A stretch of DNA of 64,000 nucleotides, from positions 62,001 to 126,000 of the forward strand of contig NZ_CP031194.1 in NCBI RefSeq assembly GCF_003344965.1, written 5' to 3'. The notes under the pieces are model-generated. The model ran no database searches and was not told the DNA's origin. It worked only from the letters and a program-made list of their open reading frames with translations. Within the stretch, counting starts at the first letter, position 1, and each line of letters opens with the position of its first letter. The translations under genes were made by a program, and so were the position numbers. This stretch comes from Streptomyces paludis (GTDB lineage: Bacteria > Actinomycetota > Actinomycetes > Streptomycetales > Streptomycetaceae). Shown here piece after piece: positions 1 to 8,624 of this stretch.

Positions 1-738
1 GTTGAAGAACAGCACCGGGGAGATCATCGGGAGGGTGATGTTCCAGAACCGGCGCAGCGGTCCGGCGCCGTCGACCTCGGCCGCCTCGTAGAGCGAGCGC
101 GGCACCTGCTTGAGCCCGGCCAGGAAGATCACCATGGGCGCGCCGAACTGCCAGACCGTGAGCGCCACCAGGCTGTAGATGATCCAGTCGGGGTCGCCGA
201 TCCAGCCGCCGACGTCCATGCCGAACAGCCCGCGCTGGACGCGGTCCACGATGGCGTCGTCCGAGAAGATCGCCTTCCAGACGATGGCGATGGAGACACT
301 CGCGCCGATCAGCGAGGGCGCGTAGAACGCGGCGCGGTAGAACGCCTGGCCGCGGCGCTGCTGGCTGAGCAGCAGCGCCACCCCGAGCGCGGCGGCCAGC
401 TTGAGCGGGGTGCCGATGATCACGTACCAGAGCGTCACCGAGACCGAGTGGCGCCAGCGGGCGTCGGCGAACATCTCGGTGAAGTTGCCGAGGCCGACCC
501 ACCGCGGCGCGTCGAAGAGGTTGTAGTCGGTGAAGGCGAAGTAGAGCGAGGCGGCCATCGGGCCCGCGGTGAGCAGCAGGAATCCCGTGATCCAGGGGGA
601 CATGAAGAGATAGCCGGCCAGGTTGTCCCGGTGGCCGCGCCGCGGTGCGGCGGGGCCACCGGGGCCGGAGCCCGGCGGGGAGCCTTCGGGGAGGTGCTCC
701 GCCGCAGCGGGCCGTCTTGTCGCCACGGTGGATCCCAT
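1..738 (-). CDS. Sugar ABC transporter permease, MalF type (partial)
   Basis: Inner-membrane subunit of a carbohydrate ABC importer. It is cut by the window edge after 246 codons, so the C-terminus is missing. After a Gly/Pro-rich cytoplasmic tail of about 38 residues the first membrane helix starts near residue 40. Close to the cut end lies the cytoplasmic EAA loop (EAAEVDGAGPLRRFW, followed by NITLP), the permease contact for the ATPase. The ATG overlaps the stop of the upstream binding-protein gene by one base (TGATG), so the two are translationally coupled. A second permease probably follows outside the window. No ATPase gene is visible; Streptomyces sugar importers usually borrow a shared MsiK-type ATPase. 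Confidence 0.9.
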   Translation of the reverse strand, partial: MGSTVATRRPAAAEHLPEGSPPGSGPGGPAAPRRGHRDNLAGYLFMSPWITGFLLLTAGPMAASLYFAFTDYNLFDAPRWVGLGNFTEMFADARWRHSVSVTLWYVIIGTPLKLAAALGVALLLSQQRRGQAFYRAAFYAPSLIGASVSIAIVWKAIFSDDAIVDRVQRGLFGMDVGGWIGDPDWIIYSLVALTVWQFGAPMVIFLAGLKQVPRSLYEAAEVDGAGPLRRFWNITLPMISPVLFFN

Positions 739-2021
739 CAGAAGCCGATGGCCGTCTTCGACTCGGTGAAGAACTGCTTCACCGCGTCGTCCACGGACCG
801 TGTGCCCAGGGCCAGTTCCTCGGCGAGGCGCAGGAAGGCGGACTCGGCGACATCGGCGCCGGCCGGATGCGGGGTGATGGGCTCCAGCACACCGGTGTCG
901 ACGAGCTGCTTCTCGTAGGCGGCGATGTCCTTGCCGACCTGGTCGGTGGGCTGGAACGCCTCGTTCTGCGCGACGGTGGCGGGCACCCCGCGGTCGTAGC
1001 CCATGATCTTGGCGACCTCGGGGTCGTGCACCATGAAGTCGATGAACTGGGCGACTTCCTTGGGGTGCTTGGTGCGCTTGGAGCCGCTCAGCATCAGCGA
1101 TCCGAGGTACTGGCCGGTCTTCTTGCCGTCGGTGGTCGGGATGGGCGCGAGGCCGTACTCGCTCTTGCCCTCGGAGGTGTAGCGCACGGTGAAGTTGTCC
1201 CAGGTGAACTCGCAGCCGGCGATCTCGGCGGCCAGCGCGGACTTGGGCCTGACCTGCGCGACCTTCTTGGGGTCGGAGTAGAGGCCCGACTTGACGCCGG
1301 CGTACCCCTTGGTCCACCACTCCTTGAGGTCGGCCTCGGTGAAGCCGAGGGCGTCCGTGGTGAAGAACGCCTTGCCGTGCTGGCGCAGATAGAGGTCGTA
1401 GAGGTACATGACCCCGTAGCCCCCGCTGTCACCGGCCCGGCCCGTGGTGTCGCGGATCTTCGCCAGCGCCGCGTCGAAGTCGTCCCAGGTCCAGCCGGGC
1501 TTCGGGCTGACGCCGGCCTTCCGGAACACCTTCTCGTCGATGACCAGGGCCATCGAGTTGCTGCCGACCGGGACACCGAGGAGCTTGCCGTCGACCTCGC
1601 CGAAGGTCTCCAGTCCGGCCCGGAAGCCGTCCATGCTCAGATGGCCCGCCTTGACCTGGGCGTTGAGGTCGAGCAGGACGTTCTTCGCGTCGTACTTGCG
1701 CAGGAAGCCGATGGCGTTCTGGAAGACGTCGGGCGGATTGCCGCCGGATGCCTGGGTGTTGAACTTCTTCCAGAAGTCGAGGTAGGGCTGGAAGTCCGTC
1801 TTGACCTTGATCTTCGGGTACTTCTTCTCGAAGAGCGCGATCGTCTCGTTGATACGCTTGGCCCGGTCGTCGGAGCCCCACCACGCGTAGCGGATGGTCA
1901 CCGTCCCGTCGCCCGATCCGCTGCCCGATCCGCAACCGGCCGCCGTCAGGCCGAGAGCGGCCAGTGAGCCGCCCGCGATCTTGAGCAGGCCGCGCCGGTC
2001 AACACTCCCGGATGTAGGCAC
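738..2021 (-). CDS. Extracellular sugar-binding lipoprotein (ABC transporter)
   Basis: Family-1 solute-binding protein that captures a sugar or oligosaccharide for the adjoining permease. The N-terminus has a twin-arginine (DRRGLLKIAG) followed by a hydrophobic stretch and the lipobox-like TAAGC, so it is probably a Tat-exported lipoprotein. I prefer the GTG at 2021 because GGAG lies 7 bases upstream; an ATG at 2042 would add seven residues but has no Shine-Dalgarno sequence. Length (about 427 aa) is normal for the family. Two AAGCGCTT operators sit just upstream, suggesting LacI-type carbon control. It is divergent from the GntR/aldolase/dehydratase genes, so it probably feeds that pathway. 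The ligand cannot be read from the sequence. Confidence 0.9.
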   Translation of the reverse strand: MPTSGSVDRRGLLKIAGGSLAALGLTAAGCGSGSGSGDGTVTIRYAWWGSDDRAKRINETIALFEKKYPKIKVKTDFQPYLDFWKKFNTQASGGNPPDVFQNAIGFLRKYDAKNVLLDLNAQVKAGHLSMDGFRAGLETFGEVDGKLLGVPVGSNSMALVIDEKVFRKAGVSPKPGWTWDDFDAALAKIRDTTGRAGDSGGYGVMYLYDLYLRQHGKAFFTTDALGFTEADLKEWWTKGYAGVKSGLYSDPKKVAQVRPKSALAAEIAGCEFTWDNFTVRYTSEGKSEYGLAPIPTTDGKKTGQYLGSLMLSGSKRTKHPKEVAQFIDFMVHDPEVAKIMGYDRGVPATVAQNEAFQPTDQVGKDIAAYEKQLVDTGVLEPITPHPAGADVAESAFLRLAEELALGTRSVDDAVKQFFTESKTAIGF

Positions 2022-2054
2022 AGTTCTTCTCCAGTCGCTCATTGAATCGTTTTA

Positions 2055-2068
2055 GGTAAGCGCTTGCC
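2055..2068. promoter_or_regulatory. LacI-type operator (AAGCGCTT core)
   Basis: Near-perfect 14-bp palindrome GGTAAGCGCTTGCC with one mismatched pair, centred on the CG step typical of LacI-family operators. It lies about 35 bases upstream of the binding-protein start. The same AAGCGCTT core recurs at 2121-2130 and 5573-5580. The regulator is not identified; neither LacI gene in the window is adjacent. Confidence 0.5.
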
Positions 2069-2120
2069 GGAATAGTCACGGAACCGCGGGCCTACGTCAA
2101 CGGCTGGGACAACATCAGTC

Positions 2121-2130
2121 GAAGCGCTTC
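2121..2130. promoter_or_regulatory. LacI-type operator (GAAGCGCTTC)
   Basis: Perfect 10-bp palindrome in the divergent promoter region between the binding-protein gene and the GntR gene. It shares its core with the site at 2055-2068, so both may be bound by one LacI-family repressor that controls transport and catabolism together. Confidence 0.5.
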
Positions 2131-2234
2131 TGCGCCCCGGCAGCCGGGCCGGGCCGGCCCGCACATCACTTCTGCGCGAAGCATTGACGAAACACCACCG
2201 TCGCCTTAGCTTCATCGGCGTCGTACTTCGTACG

Positions 2235-2244
2235 TCATATATGA
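2235..2244. promoter_or_regulatory. Palindrome at the GntR gene start, possible autoregulatory site
   Basis: Perfect AT-rich palindrome TCATATATGA, 11 bases before the GTG start of the FCD-GntR gene and striking in this GC-rich DNA. Its position suits autoregulation or an extended promoter element. This is inference from position and symmetry only. Confidence 0.3.
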
Positions 2245-2254
2245 GACACGAGAT

Positions 2255-2920
2255 GTGAGAGCGCCGATGGCCTTCGCCCCGAGTCCGATCCCCTCCCGCA
2301 CCCAGTACGTCCTCGAAGCGATCAAACACTCCATCCTCACCGGGGGACTCACCCCGGGGCAGCCACTGGTGGAGGCCGAACTCGCCGCGGGTTTCGGTGT
2401 GTCGAAGACACCGGTGCGCGAGGCGCTCAAAACACTGGCCGGCACCGGTCTGGTCGTCATGAGCCAGTTCAAGGGCGTCACCGTGCGCACGGTCGACGCG
2501 GCCATGGCCCATGAGGTCTACGACGTACGGATGCTGCTCGAACCGGAGGCACTGCGGCGCTCGCTCGCCCGCCACGCCTCGCTGGAGGCCGCGCGGGAGG
2601 CGCTGGTCAGAGCGGACGAGGCGGCCGACCGGGCCGAACGGTCCCTGGCCAACCGGGAGTTCCACCGGGCGCTGTATCTGCCCTGCGGCAATCCGCTGCT
2701 GGCCCGGATGCTGGACGAGGTACGCGACCAGGCGGCCCTGGTGTCCACCGTCGCCTGGGCCGCCGTGCCCTCCTGGGAGCGGGAGGCCGCCGAGCACCGC
2801 GAGATCCTGCGGCTCGCCCTCGCAGGTGACGCCGACGGCGCCGCCCGTGCTCTGCACGATCACATCGCCTCCTTCGTACAACGGGCGTTCCCCGAGGAGA
2901 CCACGCATGACCAGCACTGA
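2255..2920 (+). CDS. GntR family regulator, FadR/FCD subfamily
   Basis: 221 aa DNA-binding regulator. The N-terminal winged helix-turn-helix (about residues 10-75) contains the family pattern SKTPVREALKTL. The helical C-terminal FCD ligand domain shows EFHRALY and the HREILRLALAGDADGAARALHDHI helix that supplies metal/acid-binding histidines. FCD regulators usually sense sugar acids or keto acids, which suits the next two genes. The start is GTG 2255; an ATG four codons downstream is possible. It overlaps the following aldolase-family gene by 14 bases, so regulator and enzymes are co-transcribed. Confidence 0.9.
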   Translation: MRAPMAFAPSPIPSRTQYVLEAIKHSILTGGLTPGQPLVEAELAAGFGVSKTPVREALKTLAGTGLVVMSQFKGVTVRTVDAAMAHEVYDVRMLLEPEALRRSLARHASLEAAREALVRADEAADRAERSLANREFHRALYLPCGNPLLARMLDEVRDQAALVSTVAWAAVPSWEREAAEHREILRLALAGDADGAARALHDHIASFVQRAFPEETTHDQH

Positions 2921-3818
2921 TCTCACGCAGTCACGGGACGCGCTCGCCGAGGTGGTGGCGATCCCGGTGACCCCCTTCACCGCGGACGACACCCTCGACA
3001 CCGACGCCCACCGGCTGCTGCTGCGCCGGCTGCTCGACGGCGGTGTCCGCACCGTCACACCGAACGGAAACACCGGCGAGTACTACGCGCTCGCCCCCGA
3101 CGAGCGCCGTGCCGTCACCGAGCTGACCATCGAGGAGGCCGCCGGGCGCGCCACCGTCCTGGTCGGCATCGGCCTCGAAGTACCGGCCGCCATCGCCGCC
3201 GCCACCCACGCCCGCGACGCCGGGGCACAGATGGTGATGGTCCATCAGCCCGTACACCCCTATGTGTCGCAGGGCGGCTGGATCGACTACCACCGCGCCA
3301 TCGCGGAGGCCGTCCCCGAGCTGGGCGTCGTTCCGTACATCCGCAACGCGCAGCTCGCCGGGGAGTCCCTGGCGGCCCTCGGCGAGCTGTGCCCCAATGT
3401 CATCGGCGCGAAGTACGCCGTACCGGACGCCGCGCGGTTCGCGGCCTTCGCGCGGGACGCGGGGCTGGAGCGGTTCGTCTGGGTGGCGGGGCTCGCCGAG
3501 CTGTACGCGCCCTCGTACTTCGCGGGCGGGGCGACCGGCTTCACCTCGGGTCTGGTCAATGTGGCGCCGGCCGTCTCGCTGGGAATGCTGGAGGCGCTGC
3601 GGGCCGGGGACTACGCGGGCGCCATGAAGGTGTGGGAGCAGATCAGGCCCTTCGAGGAGCTGCGCGCGGCGCGCCAGTCTGCCGACAACGTGACGGTGGT
3701 CAAGGAGGCGCTGGCGGCCCTCGGACTGTGCCGCCGCGATCTGCGCCCGCCGAGCCGCGCGCTTCCGGAGGAGCAGCGGGCCGCCGTGGCCTCGCTCGTC
3801 GCGGGGTGGGCGATATGA
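2907..3818 (+). CDS. Dihydrodipicolinate synthase family aldolase/dehydratase (DapA superfamily)
   Basis: 303 aa class I (Schiff-base) TIM-barrel enzyme. The Schiff-base lysine is K169 in VIGAKYAVPD, the active-site tyrosine is probably Y144 in VPYIRN, and the pyruvate-carboxylate loop is GNTGEYY at 54-60. Members next to IlvD/Edd dehydratases process 2-keto-3-deoxy sugar acids, either by retro-aldol cleavage to pyruvate or by dehydration. That is the likely role here rather than lysine biosynthesis, because lysine DapA genes lie elsewhere and lack this context. It overlaps both neighbours (14 and 4 bases). The exact substrate (pentonate, hexonate or uronate derivative) is unresolved. Confidence 0.88.
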   Translation: MTSTDLTQSRDALAEVVAIPVTPFTADDTLDTDAHRLLLRRLLDGGVRTVTPNGNTGEYYALAPDERRAVTELTIEEAAGRATVLVGIGLEVPAAIAAATHARDAGAQMVMVHQPVHPYVSQGGWIDYHRAIAEAVPELGVVPYIRNAQLAGESLAALGELCPNVIGAKYAVPDAARFAAFARDAGLERFVWVAGLAELYAPSYFAGGATGFTSGLVNVAPAVSLGMLEALRAGDYAGAMKVWEQIRPFEELRAARQSADNVTVVKEALAALGLCRRDLRPPSRALPEEQRAAVASLVAGWAI

Positions 3819-5545
3819 CCGTACGGCCGGAAGAGCTGCGCAGTCACCAGTGGTACGGCAGCGGGATCGCGTCGGGGCTGCGGTCCTTCAGCCACCGGGC
3901 CCGCACCCGCCAGCTGGGCTATCTGCCCGAGGAGCACCTGGGCAAGCCGGTCATCGCCGTTCTCAACACCTGGTCCGACATCAACCCCTGCCATGTGCAT
4001 CTGCGCGAGCGCGCCCAGGCGGTCAAGCGCGGAGTGTGGCAGGCGGGCGGGTTCCCGCTGGAGTTCCCCGTCTCCACCCTCTCCGAGACCTTCCAGAAAC
4101 CCACGCCCATGCTCTACCGCAACATGCTGGCGATGGAGACGGAGGAGCTGCTGCGCTCCTATCCGGTGGACGGCGCGGTGCTGCTGGGCGGCTGCGACAA
4201 GACGACACCGGCGCTGCTGATGGGCGCGGCCAGTGTGGATCTGCCGGCGGTGTTCGTGCCGGCGGGACCGATGCTGCCGGGGCACTGGCGCGACGAAGTG
4301 CTGGGCTCGGGCACGGACATGTGGAAGTACTGGGACGAGATGCGGGCCGGGCTGATCGGGGAGACCGAGCTGGCCGAGCTGGAGAACGGTCTGGCGCGCT
4401 CCCCCGGCACCTGTATGACCATGGGCACCGCGTCCACCCTCACCGCCGCCGCCGAGGCGCTCGGGGTCAGCCTGCCCGGCGCGTCGTCCATCCCGGCCGT
4501 GGACTCCGGACATGAGCGGATGGCCGCCGCGTCCGGCAGCCGCGCCGTCGAGCTGGTGTGGTCCGGTCTGCGCCTCTCCCAGCTGCTGACCAGGGAGGCT
4601 TACGAGGACGCGGTGGCCACCGTGCTGGCGCTGGGCGGCTCGACCAACGCGGTGATCCATCTGATCGCGATGGCGGGACGCTCCGGGATCCGGCTCACCC
4701 TGGACGACTTCGACCGGATCGCGCGGACCGTGCCGGTGCTGGCCAACCTCCGTCCCGGCGGGCGGTATCTGATGGAGGACTTCCACTTCGCGGGCGGGCT
4801 GCCGGCCTTTCTGACCCGGCTGACGGACGTCCTGCACCTGGACCGGCCGACGATCGCGCACACCACCTTGCGGGAGCAGCTCGACGGGGCGCTCGTACAC
4901 AACCCGGATGTCATCCGCGAGCGGGACGAGGCACTCGCGCCGGAGGGCGGGGTGGCGGTGCTGCGCGGCAACCTCTGTCCGGACGGCGCGGTCATCAAAC
5001 ACATCGCCGCCGACCAGCGACTGCTCAAACACACCGGGCCCGCTATGGTCTTCGACGACTACCGGACGATGCAGCGCACCATCAACGACCCGGCTCTCGC
5101 GATCACCCCCGACCATGTGCTGGTACTGCGCAACGCGGGCCCCAAGGGCGGGCCCGGAATGCCCGAGTACGGCATGCTGCCGATCCCCGACTACCTGCTC
5201 AAGCAGGGCGTACGGGACATGGTGCGGATCTCCGACGCCCGGATGAGCGGCACGAGTTACGGCGCGTGTGTCCTGCACATCGCGCCCGAGTCGTACATCG
5301 GCGGCCCGCTCGCGCTGGTCCGCACCGGGGACCCGATCACCCTCGATGTCGAGGCCCGCAGCCTCCATCTGCACATCACGGACGAGGAGTGGCAGCGGCG
5401 CGCGGCCGAGTGGACGGCGCCGCCCGAGCGGTTCGGGCGCGGCTACGGCGCCCTCTACAACGAGCAGATCACCCAGGCCGACACCGGCTGCGACTTCGCC
5501 TTCCTCGCCAGGCCGGGCGAGGTGCCCGATCCGTACGTGGGCTGA
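3815..5545 (+). CDS. Sugar-acid dehydratase, IlvD/Edd family (arabinonate/xylonate dehydratase-like)
   Basis: 576 aa Fe-S dehydratase that removes water from an aldonate to give the 2-keto-3-deoxy acid for the preceding DapA-family enzyme. The three cluster cysteines are C59 (SDINPCH), C127 (GGCDKTT) and C200 (PGTCMTMGT). The base-serine loop MSGTSYGACVLH is present. Cysteine spacing and length match pentonate/hexonate dehydratases more closely than branched-chain IlvD. Coupled to the previous gene by ATGA overlap. The precise aldonate is an inference; the surrounding pectin genes make arabinonate, galactonate or a related acid plausible. Confidence 0.88.
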   Translation: MTVRPEELRSHQWYGSGIASGLRSFSHRARTRQLGYLPEEHLGKPVIAVLNTWSDINPCHVHLRERAQAVKRGVWQAGGFPLEFPVSTLSETFQKPTPMLYRNMLAMETEELLRSYPVDGAVLLGGCDKTTPALLMGAASVDLPAVFVPAGPMLPGHWRDEVLGSGTDMWKYWDEMRAGLIGETELAELENGLARSPGTCMTMGTASTLTAAAEALGVSLPGASSIPAVDSGHERMAAASGSRAVELVWSGLRLSQLLTREAYEDAVATVLALGGSTNAVIHLIAMAGRSGIRLTLDDFDRIARTVPVLANLRPGGRYLMEDFHFAGGLPAFLTRLTDVLHLDRPTIAHTTLREQLDGALVHNPDVIRERDEALAPEGGVAVLRGNLCPDGAVIKHIAADQRLLKHTGPAMVFDDYRTMQRTINDPALAITPDHVLVLRNAGPKGGPGMPEYGMLPIPDYLLKQGVRDMVRISDARMSGTSYGACVLHIAPESYIGGPLALVRTGDPITLDVEARSLHLHITDEEWQRRAAEWTAPPERFGRGYGALYNEQITQADTGCDFAFLARPGEVPDPYVG

Positions 5546-5572
5546 GCCGGCCACCTCACACACCGTCTGCGA

Positions 5573-5580
5573 AAGCGCTT
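5573..5580. promoter_or_regulatory. LacI-type operator upstream of the permease operon
   Basis: Third copy of the AAGCGCTT core, in the context GCGAAAGCGCTTCACC, 26 bases before the ATG of the first sugar permease. It marks a probable promoter in the 60-base gap after the dehydratase gene and ties the two halves of the island to one regulator. Confidence 0.5.
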
Positions 5581-5605
5581 CACCCACGGAACGGAGAAGC
5601 AAGTC

Positions 5606-6571
5606 ATGGCCTCAGCTGTGGCGCAGGACCAATCAGGCGCGCCGCCCCGGGCACCCGTCCCGCCGGCCGCCGAGAAGCCGGCCCGGCGTACGGGAATATC
5701 GGACCGCCGCCTCCCGTATCTGCTCATCGCCCCCGCCGGGCTGCTCATGCTGGGCTTCATCGCCTATCCGATGCTCAGTGTCTTCTACTACAGCCTCCAG
5801 AACTACAACCCCACCAAACCCTGGCGGAACGGCTTCGCGGGACTCGACAACTTCCGGCGGATCTTCACCGACGACCCGCTGTTCTGGGACAGTCTCGCCT
5901 TCAGCGCCAAGTGGGTCGCCGCCGAGGTCTCCCTCCAGCTGGCCTTCGGACTGATCCTGGCACTGCTGGTGAACCAGACCTTCGTGGGCCGGGCCGTCGC
6001 CCGCGCCCTGGTGTTCTCGCCCTGGGCGGTCTCCGGTGTGCTGACCACGACCATCTGGCTGCTGCTCTACAACCCCTCGACGGGCGTGGGGCGTTACCTG
6101 GCCGACGCGGGCATCGGAACGTACGGCTCCTCCGTGCTCTCCGACACCGGCACCGTGTTCTGGGCCGCCGTACTGGCCGAACTCTGGCGCGGCGTACCGT
6201 TCTTCGCCATCCTGATCCTCGCCGACCTCCAGTCCATCCCCGGCGATCTCTACGAGGCCGCCTCGGTGGACGGCGCCAACCGGTTCCAGCAGTTCTTCCA
6301 CATCACCCTGCCCCATCTGCGGGACGCGATCATCCTGTCCACCCTGCTCCGCGCGGTGTGGGAGTTCAACAACGTCGATCTGCTGCTCACCCTCACCAAG
6401 GGCGGGCCCGCCGGGGTCACCACCACACTGCCGCTGTATGTCGCCGTCACCGGCTTCGAGGCACACGACTTCGGCTACGCGACGGCGCTGACCACCGTCG
6501 CCTTCGGCATCCTCCTCTTCTGCTCCATCCTCTATCTGCGCCTGAGCAAGTTCGGAGGCGACCGCAAGTGA
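5606..6571 (+). CDS. Sugar ABC transporter permease, MalF/UgpA type
   Basis: 321 aa inner-membrane permease with six predicted helices; the first is around LLIAPAGLLMLGFIAYPML. The EAA loop reads EAASVDGANRFQQFFHITLP. It pairs with the next gene (4-base GTGA overlap) and probably with the binding protein at 10941. No ATPase is encoded nearby. The start ATG is preceded by a GGAG-containing stretch. The operator at 5573 suggests it opens a transcription unit running through the oxidoreductase and PmoA-family genes. Confidence 0.92.
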   Translation: MASAVAQDQSGAPPRAPVPPAAEKPARRTGISDRRLPYLLIAPAGLLMLGFIAYPMLSVFYYSLQNYNPTKPWRNGFAGLDNFRRIFTDDPLFWDSLAFSAKWVAAEVSLQLAFGLILALLVNQTFVGRAVARALVFSPWAVSGVLTTTIWLLLYNPSTGVGRYLADAGIGTYGSSVLSDTGTVFWAAVLAELWRGVPFFAILILADLQSIPGDLYEAASVDGANRFQQFFHITLPHLRDAIILSTLLRAVWEFNNVDLLLTLTKGGPAGVTTTLPLYVAVTGFEAHDFGYATALTTVAFGILLFCSILYLRLSKFGGDRK

Positions 6572-7479
6572 CCGCCGCCATCGCCGAGAAGGGCGCACCC
6601 GCCGCGCCGGCCCCCGGCACCGCACAGCCGCCGCCCGTACGCGGGCGCCGCCGCCGGCGCGAGCGCGCCTTCGACGAGGTGCCGCGGTGGCAGATCTATC
6701 TGCCGCTCGGCCTCTATCTCCTCTTCACCCTGGTGCCCTTCTACTGGATGCTGCTCTTCTCGCTGCGCCCCGCGGGCTCCGACTCGCTGGTGCCGTGGCC
6801 GATGACCTTCGACCACTTCGCGAAGGTGTGGAACGAGCGGGCGTTCTCCGTCTTCTTCCAGAACAGCGCCCTGATCGGGGTGGGCACCCTGATCTGCACG
6901 ACGGGCGTCGCGCTGGCCGGCGGCTACGCGCTGGCCCGCTTCGACTTCCGGATCAAGCAGGGCTTCATGCTGGCGCTGCTGTGCTCCCAGTTCATCCCGG
7001 GCGCCCTGATGCTCGTGCCGCTCTTCCAGATCTTCAAGAACCTCCAGCTGATCAACTCCCCGCTGAGTGTGGTGATCGCGGAGACGGTGTTCCAGCTGCC
7101 CCTGTCGATCATCCTGATCAGCGGCTTCATCAGGAATGTGCCGTACTCGCTGGAGGAGGCCGCCTGGGTCGACGGCTGCTCACGGCTCCAGGCGTTCCGT
7201 ATCGTCGTCCTGCCGATGCTGCGGCCCGGTCTGATCGCCGTCGGCTCGTTCGCCTTCGTGCACAGCTGGAACCACTTCCTGTTCGCGCTGATGTTCCTGA
7301 TGGACGGCGACAAGCAGACGATCCCGGTCGGGCTGTCGACCCTGATCGGGGCCGACAGTGTGGACTTCGGGGCGCTGGCCGCCGGCGGTGTGATCTCGGC
7401 CGTGCCGGTGGTGATCGTCTTCGCCTTCATCCAGAAGTGGCTGATCAGCGGATTCAGCGCGGGGGCGGTGAAGGGATGA
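6568..7479 (+). CDS. Sugar ABC transporter permease, MalG/UgpE type
   Basis: 303 aa partner permease starting at a GTG that overlaps the previous stop. An Arg-rich cytoplasmic tail (about 35 residues) precedes the first helix. The EAA loop is EAAWVDGCSRLQAFRIVVLP, which places it in the MalG-like CUT1 group for oligosaccharides. It overlaps the next gene by 4 bases. With 5606-6571 it should form the heterodimeric membrane channel of one importer. Confidence 0.92.
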   Translation: MTAAIAEKGAPAAPAPGTAQPPPVRGRRRRRERAFDEVPRWQIYLPLGLYLLFTLVPFYWMLLFSLRPAGSDSLVPWPMTFDHFAKVWNERAFSVFFQNSALIGVGTLICTTGVALAGGYALARFDFRIKQGFMLALLCSQFIPGALMLVPLFQIFKNLQLINSPLSVVIAETVFQLPLSIILISGFIRNVPYSLEEAAWVDGCSRLQAFRIVVLPMLRPGLIAVGSFAFVHSWNHFLFALMFLMDGDKQTIPVGLSTLIGADSVDFGALAAGGVISAVPVVIVFAFIQKWLISGFSAGAVKG

Positions 7480-8624
7480 GCCTGCCCGTCGTCCTCGCCG
7501 GGGCGCGCGGCCACGGCCGCTCGCATCTCGTGAACATCCGCCGCCTGGAACAGGCCGGGCTGGTACGGCTCGTGGGAATCTGCGAGCTGCGCCCGCTCGG
7601 CGCCGAGGAGCTGGAGGGCTTCGGCGAGCCGGCGCAGTCCGCCGACCTCGGTGAGCTGCTGGACCGTACGGGGGCGCGGCTGGCCGTGATCTGTACCCCG
7701 ATCCACACGCACACGGAGCTGGCGCTGACCGCCGCCGCGCGCGGTGCGCACACCCTGCTGGAGAAGCCCACCGCGCCGTCGTTCGCCGAGTACGAACGGC
7801 TGCTGGCCGGGCTCGCCACGTACGGCACGGCCTGTCAGATCGGTTTCCAGTCACTGGGCTCGCTCGCCGTGCCCGCGATCGGGGAGCTGATCGCGGACGG
7901 TGCGATCGGGACCGTGCGCGGGATCGGCGCCGCCGGGGCGTGGGCGCGCGACGAGGCGTACTACACCCGCGCGCCCTGGGCCGGGCGCCGCACCCTGGAC
8001 GGGCGGGACGTCGTGGACGGGGTGCTGACCAATCCGCTGGCCCACGCCCTGGCCACGGCGCTGCGCATCGACGGCTCCGACGGGGCGGGCGATCTGGCCG
8101 GGGTGGAGCTGGAGCAGTTCCGGGCCAATGACATCGAGGCCGACGACACCACCTGTCTGCGGCTGCGCACGGCCCGCGGCACCCGGATCACGGTGGCGGT
8201 CACCCTCTGCGCGGAGGAGCCCGGGGAGCCGTATGTGGTGGTCCACGGGACGAGCGGCCGGATCACCTTCTGGTACAAGGAGGACCGGGTGCTGGTGCAG
8301 CGGGTCAACCGGGGCCCCGAGCAGATCGTGTACGCGCGCACCGATCTGCTGGAGAACCTCGTCGCGCGGGTGACCGAGGGCGACGAGCTGCTCGTACCGC
8401 CGGAGCGGACCGGTGCCTTCACCCGGGTCGTCGAGTCCGTACGGACGGCGCCGCTGCCCGTACGGCTGCCACCGGACGCCTGGTACGGCGCGCCGGGCGG
8501 GCAGGGGCCGCGCCGGGTCGTACGGGGCGTGGACAAGCTGGTGGCGCGGAGCGCGGAGTCCCTGGCCACCTTTTCCGAGCTGGGCGCGGGCTGGGCCGCG
8601 CCCCCTGCGGAGGTGCACTCATGA
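7476..8624 (+). CDS. Gfo/Idh/MocA family NAD(P)-dependent oxidoreductase
   Basis: 382 aa cytoplasmic sugar dehydrogenase-type protein. The Rossmann-fold glycine motif is degenerate (GARGHG, residues 9-14), and the family signature EKPTA is at 96-100. The C-terminal half is the expected alpha/beta substrate domain. It is coupled on both sides by ATGA overlaps between permeases and a PmoA-family gene, so it probably oxidises, reduces or epimerises the imported sugar or its acid. The substrate is not readable from sequence. Confidence 0.88.
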   Translation: MSLPVVLAGARGHGRSHLVNIRRLEQAGLVRLVGICELRPLGAEELEGFGEPAQSADLGELLDRTGARLAVICTPIHTHTELALTAAARGAHTLLEKPTAPSFAEYERLLAGLATYGTACQIGFQSLGSLAVPAIGELIADGAIGTVRGIGAAGAWARDEAYYTRAPWAGRRTLDGRDVVDGVLTNPLAHALATALRIDGSDGAGDLAGVELEQFRANDIEADDTTCLRLRTARGTRITVAVTLCAEEPGEPYVVVHGTSGRITFWYKEDRVLVQRVNRGPEQIVYARTDLLENLVARVTEGDELLVPPERTGAFTRVVESVRTAPLPVRLPPDAWYGAPGGQGPRRVVRGVDKLVARSAESLATFSELGAGWAAPPAEVHS

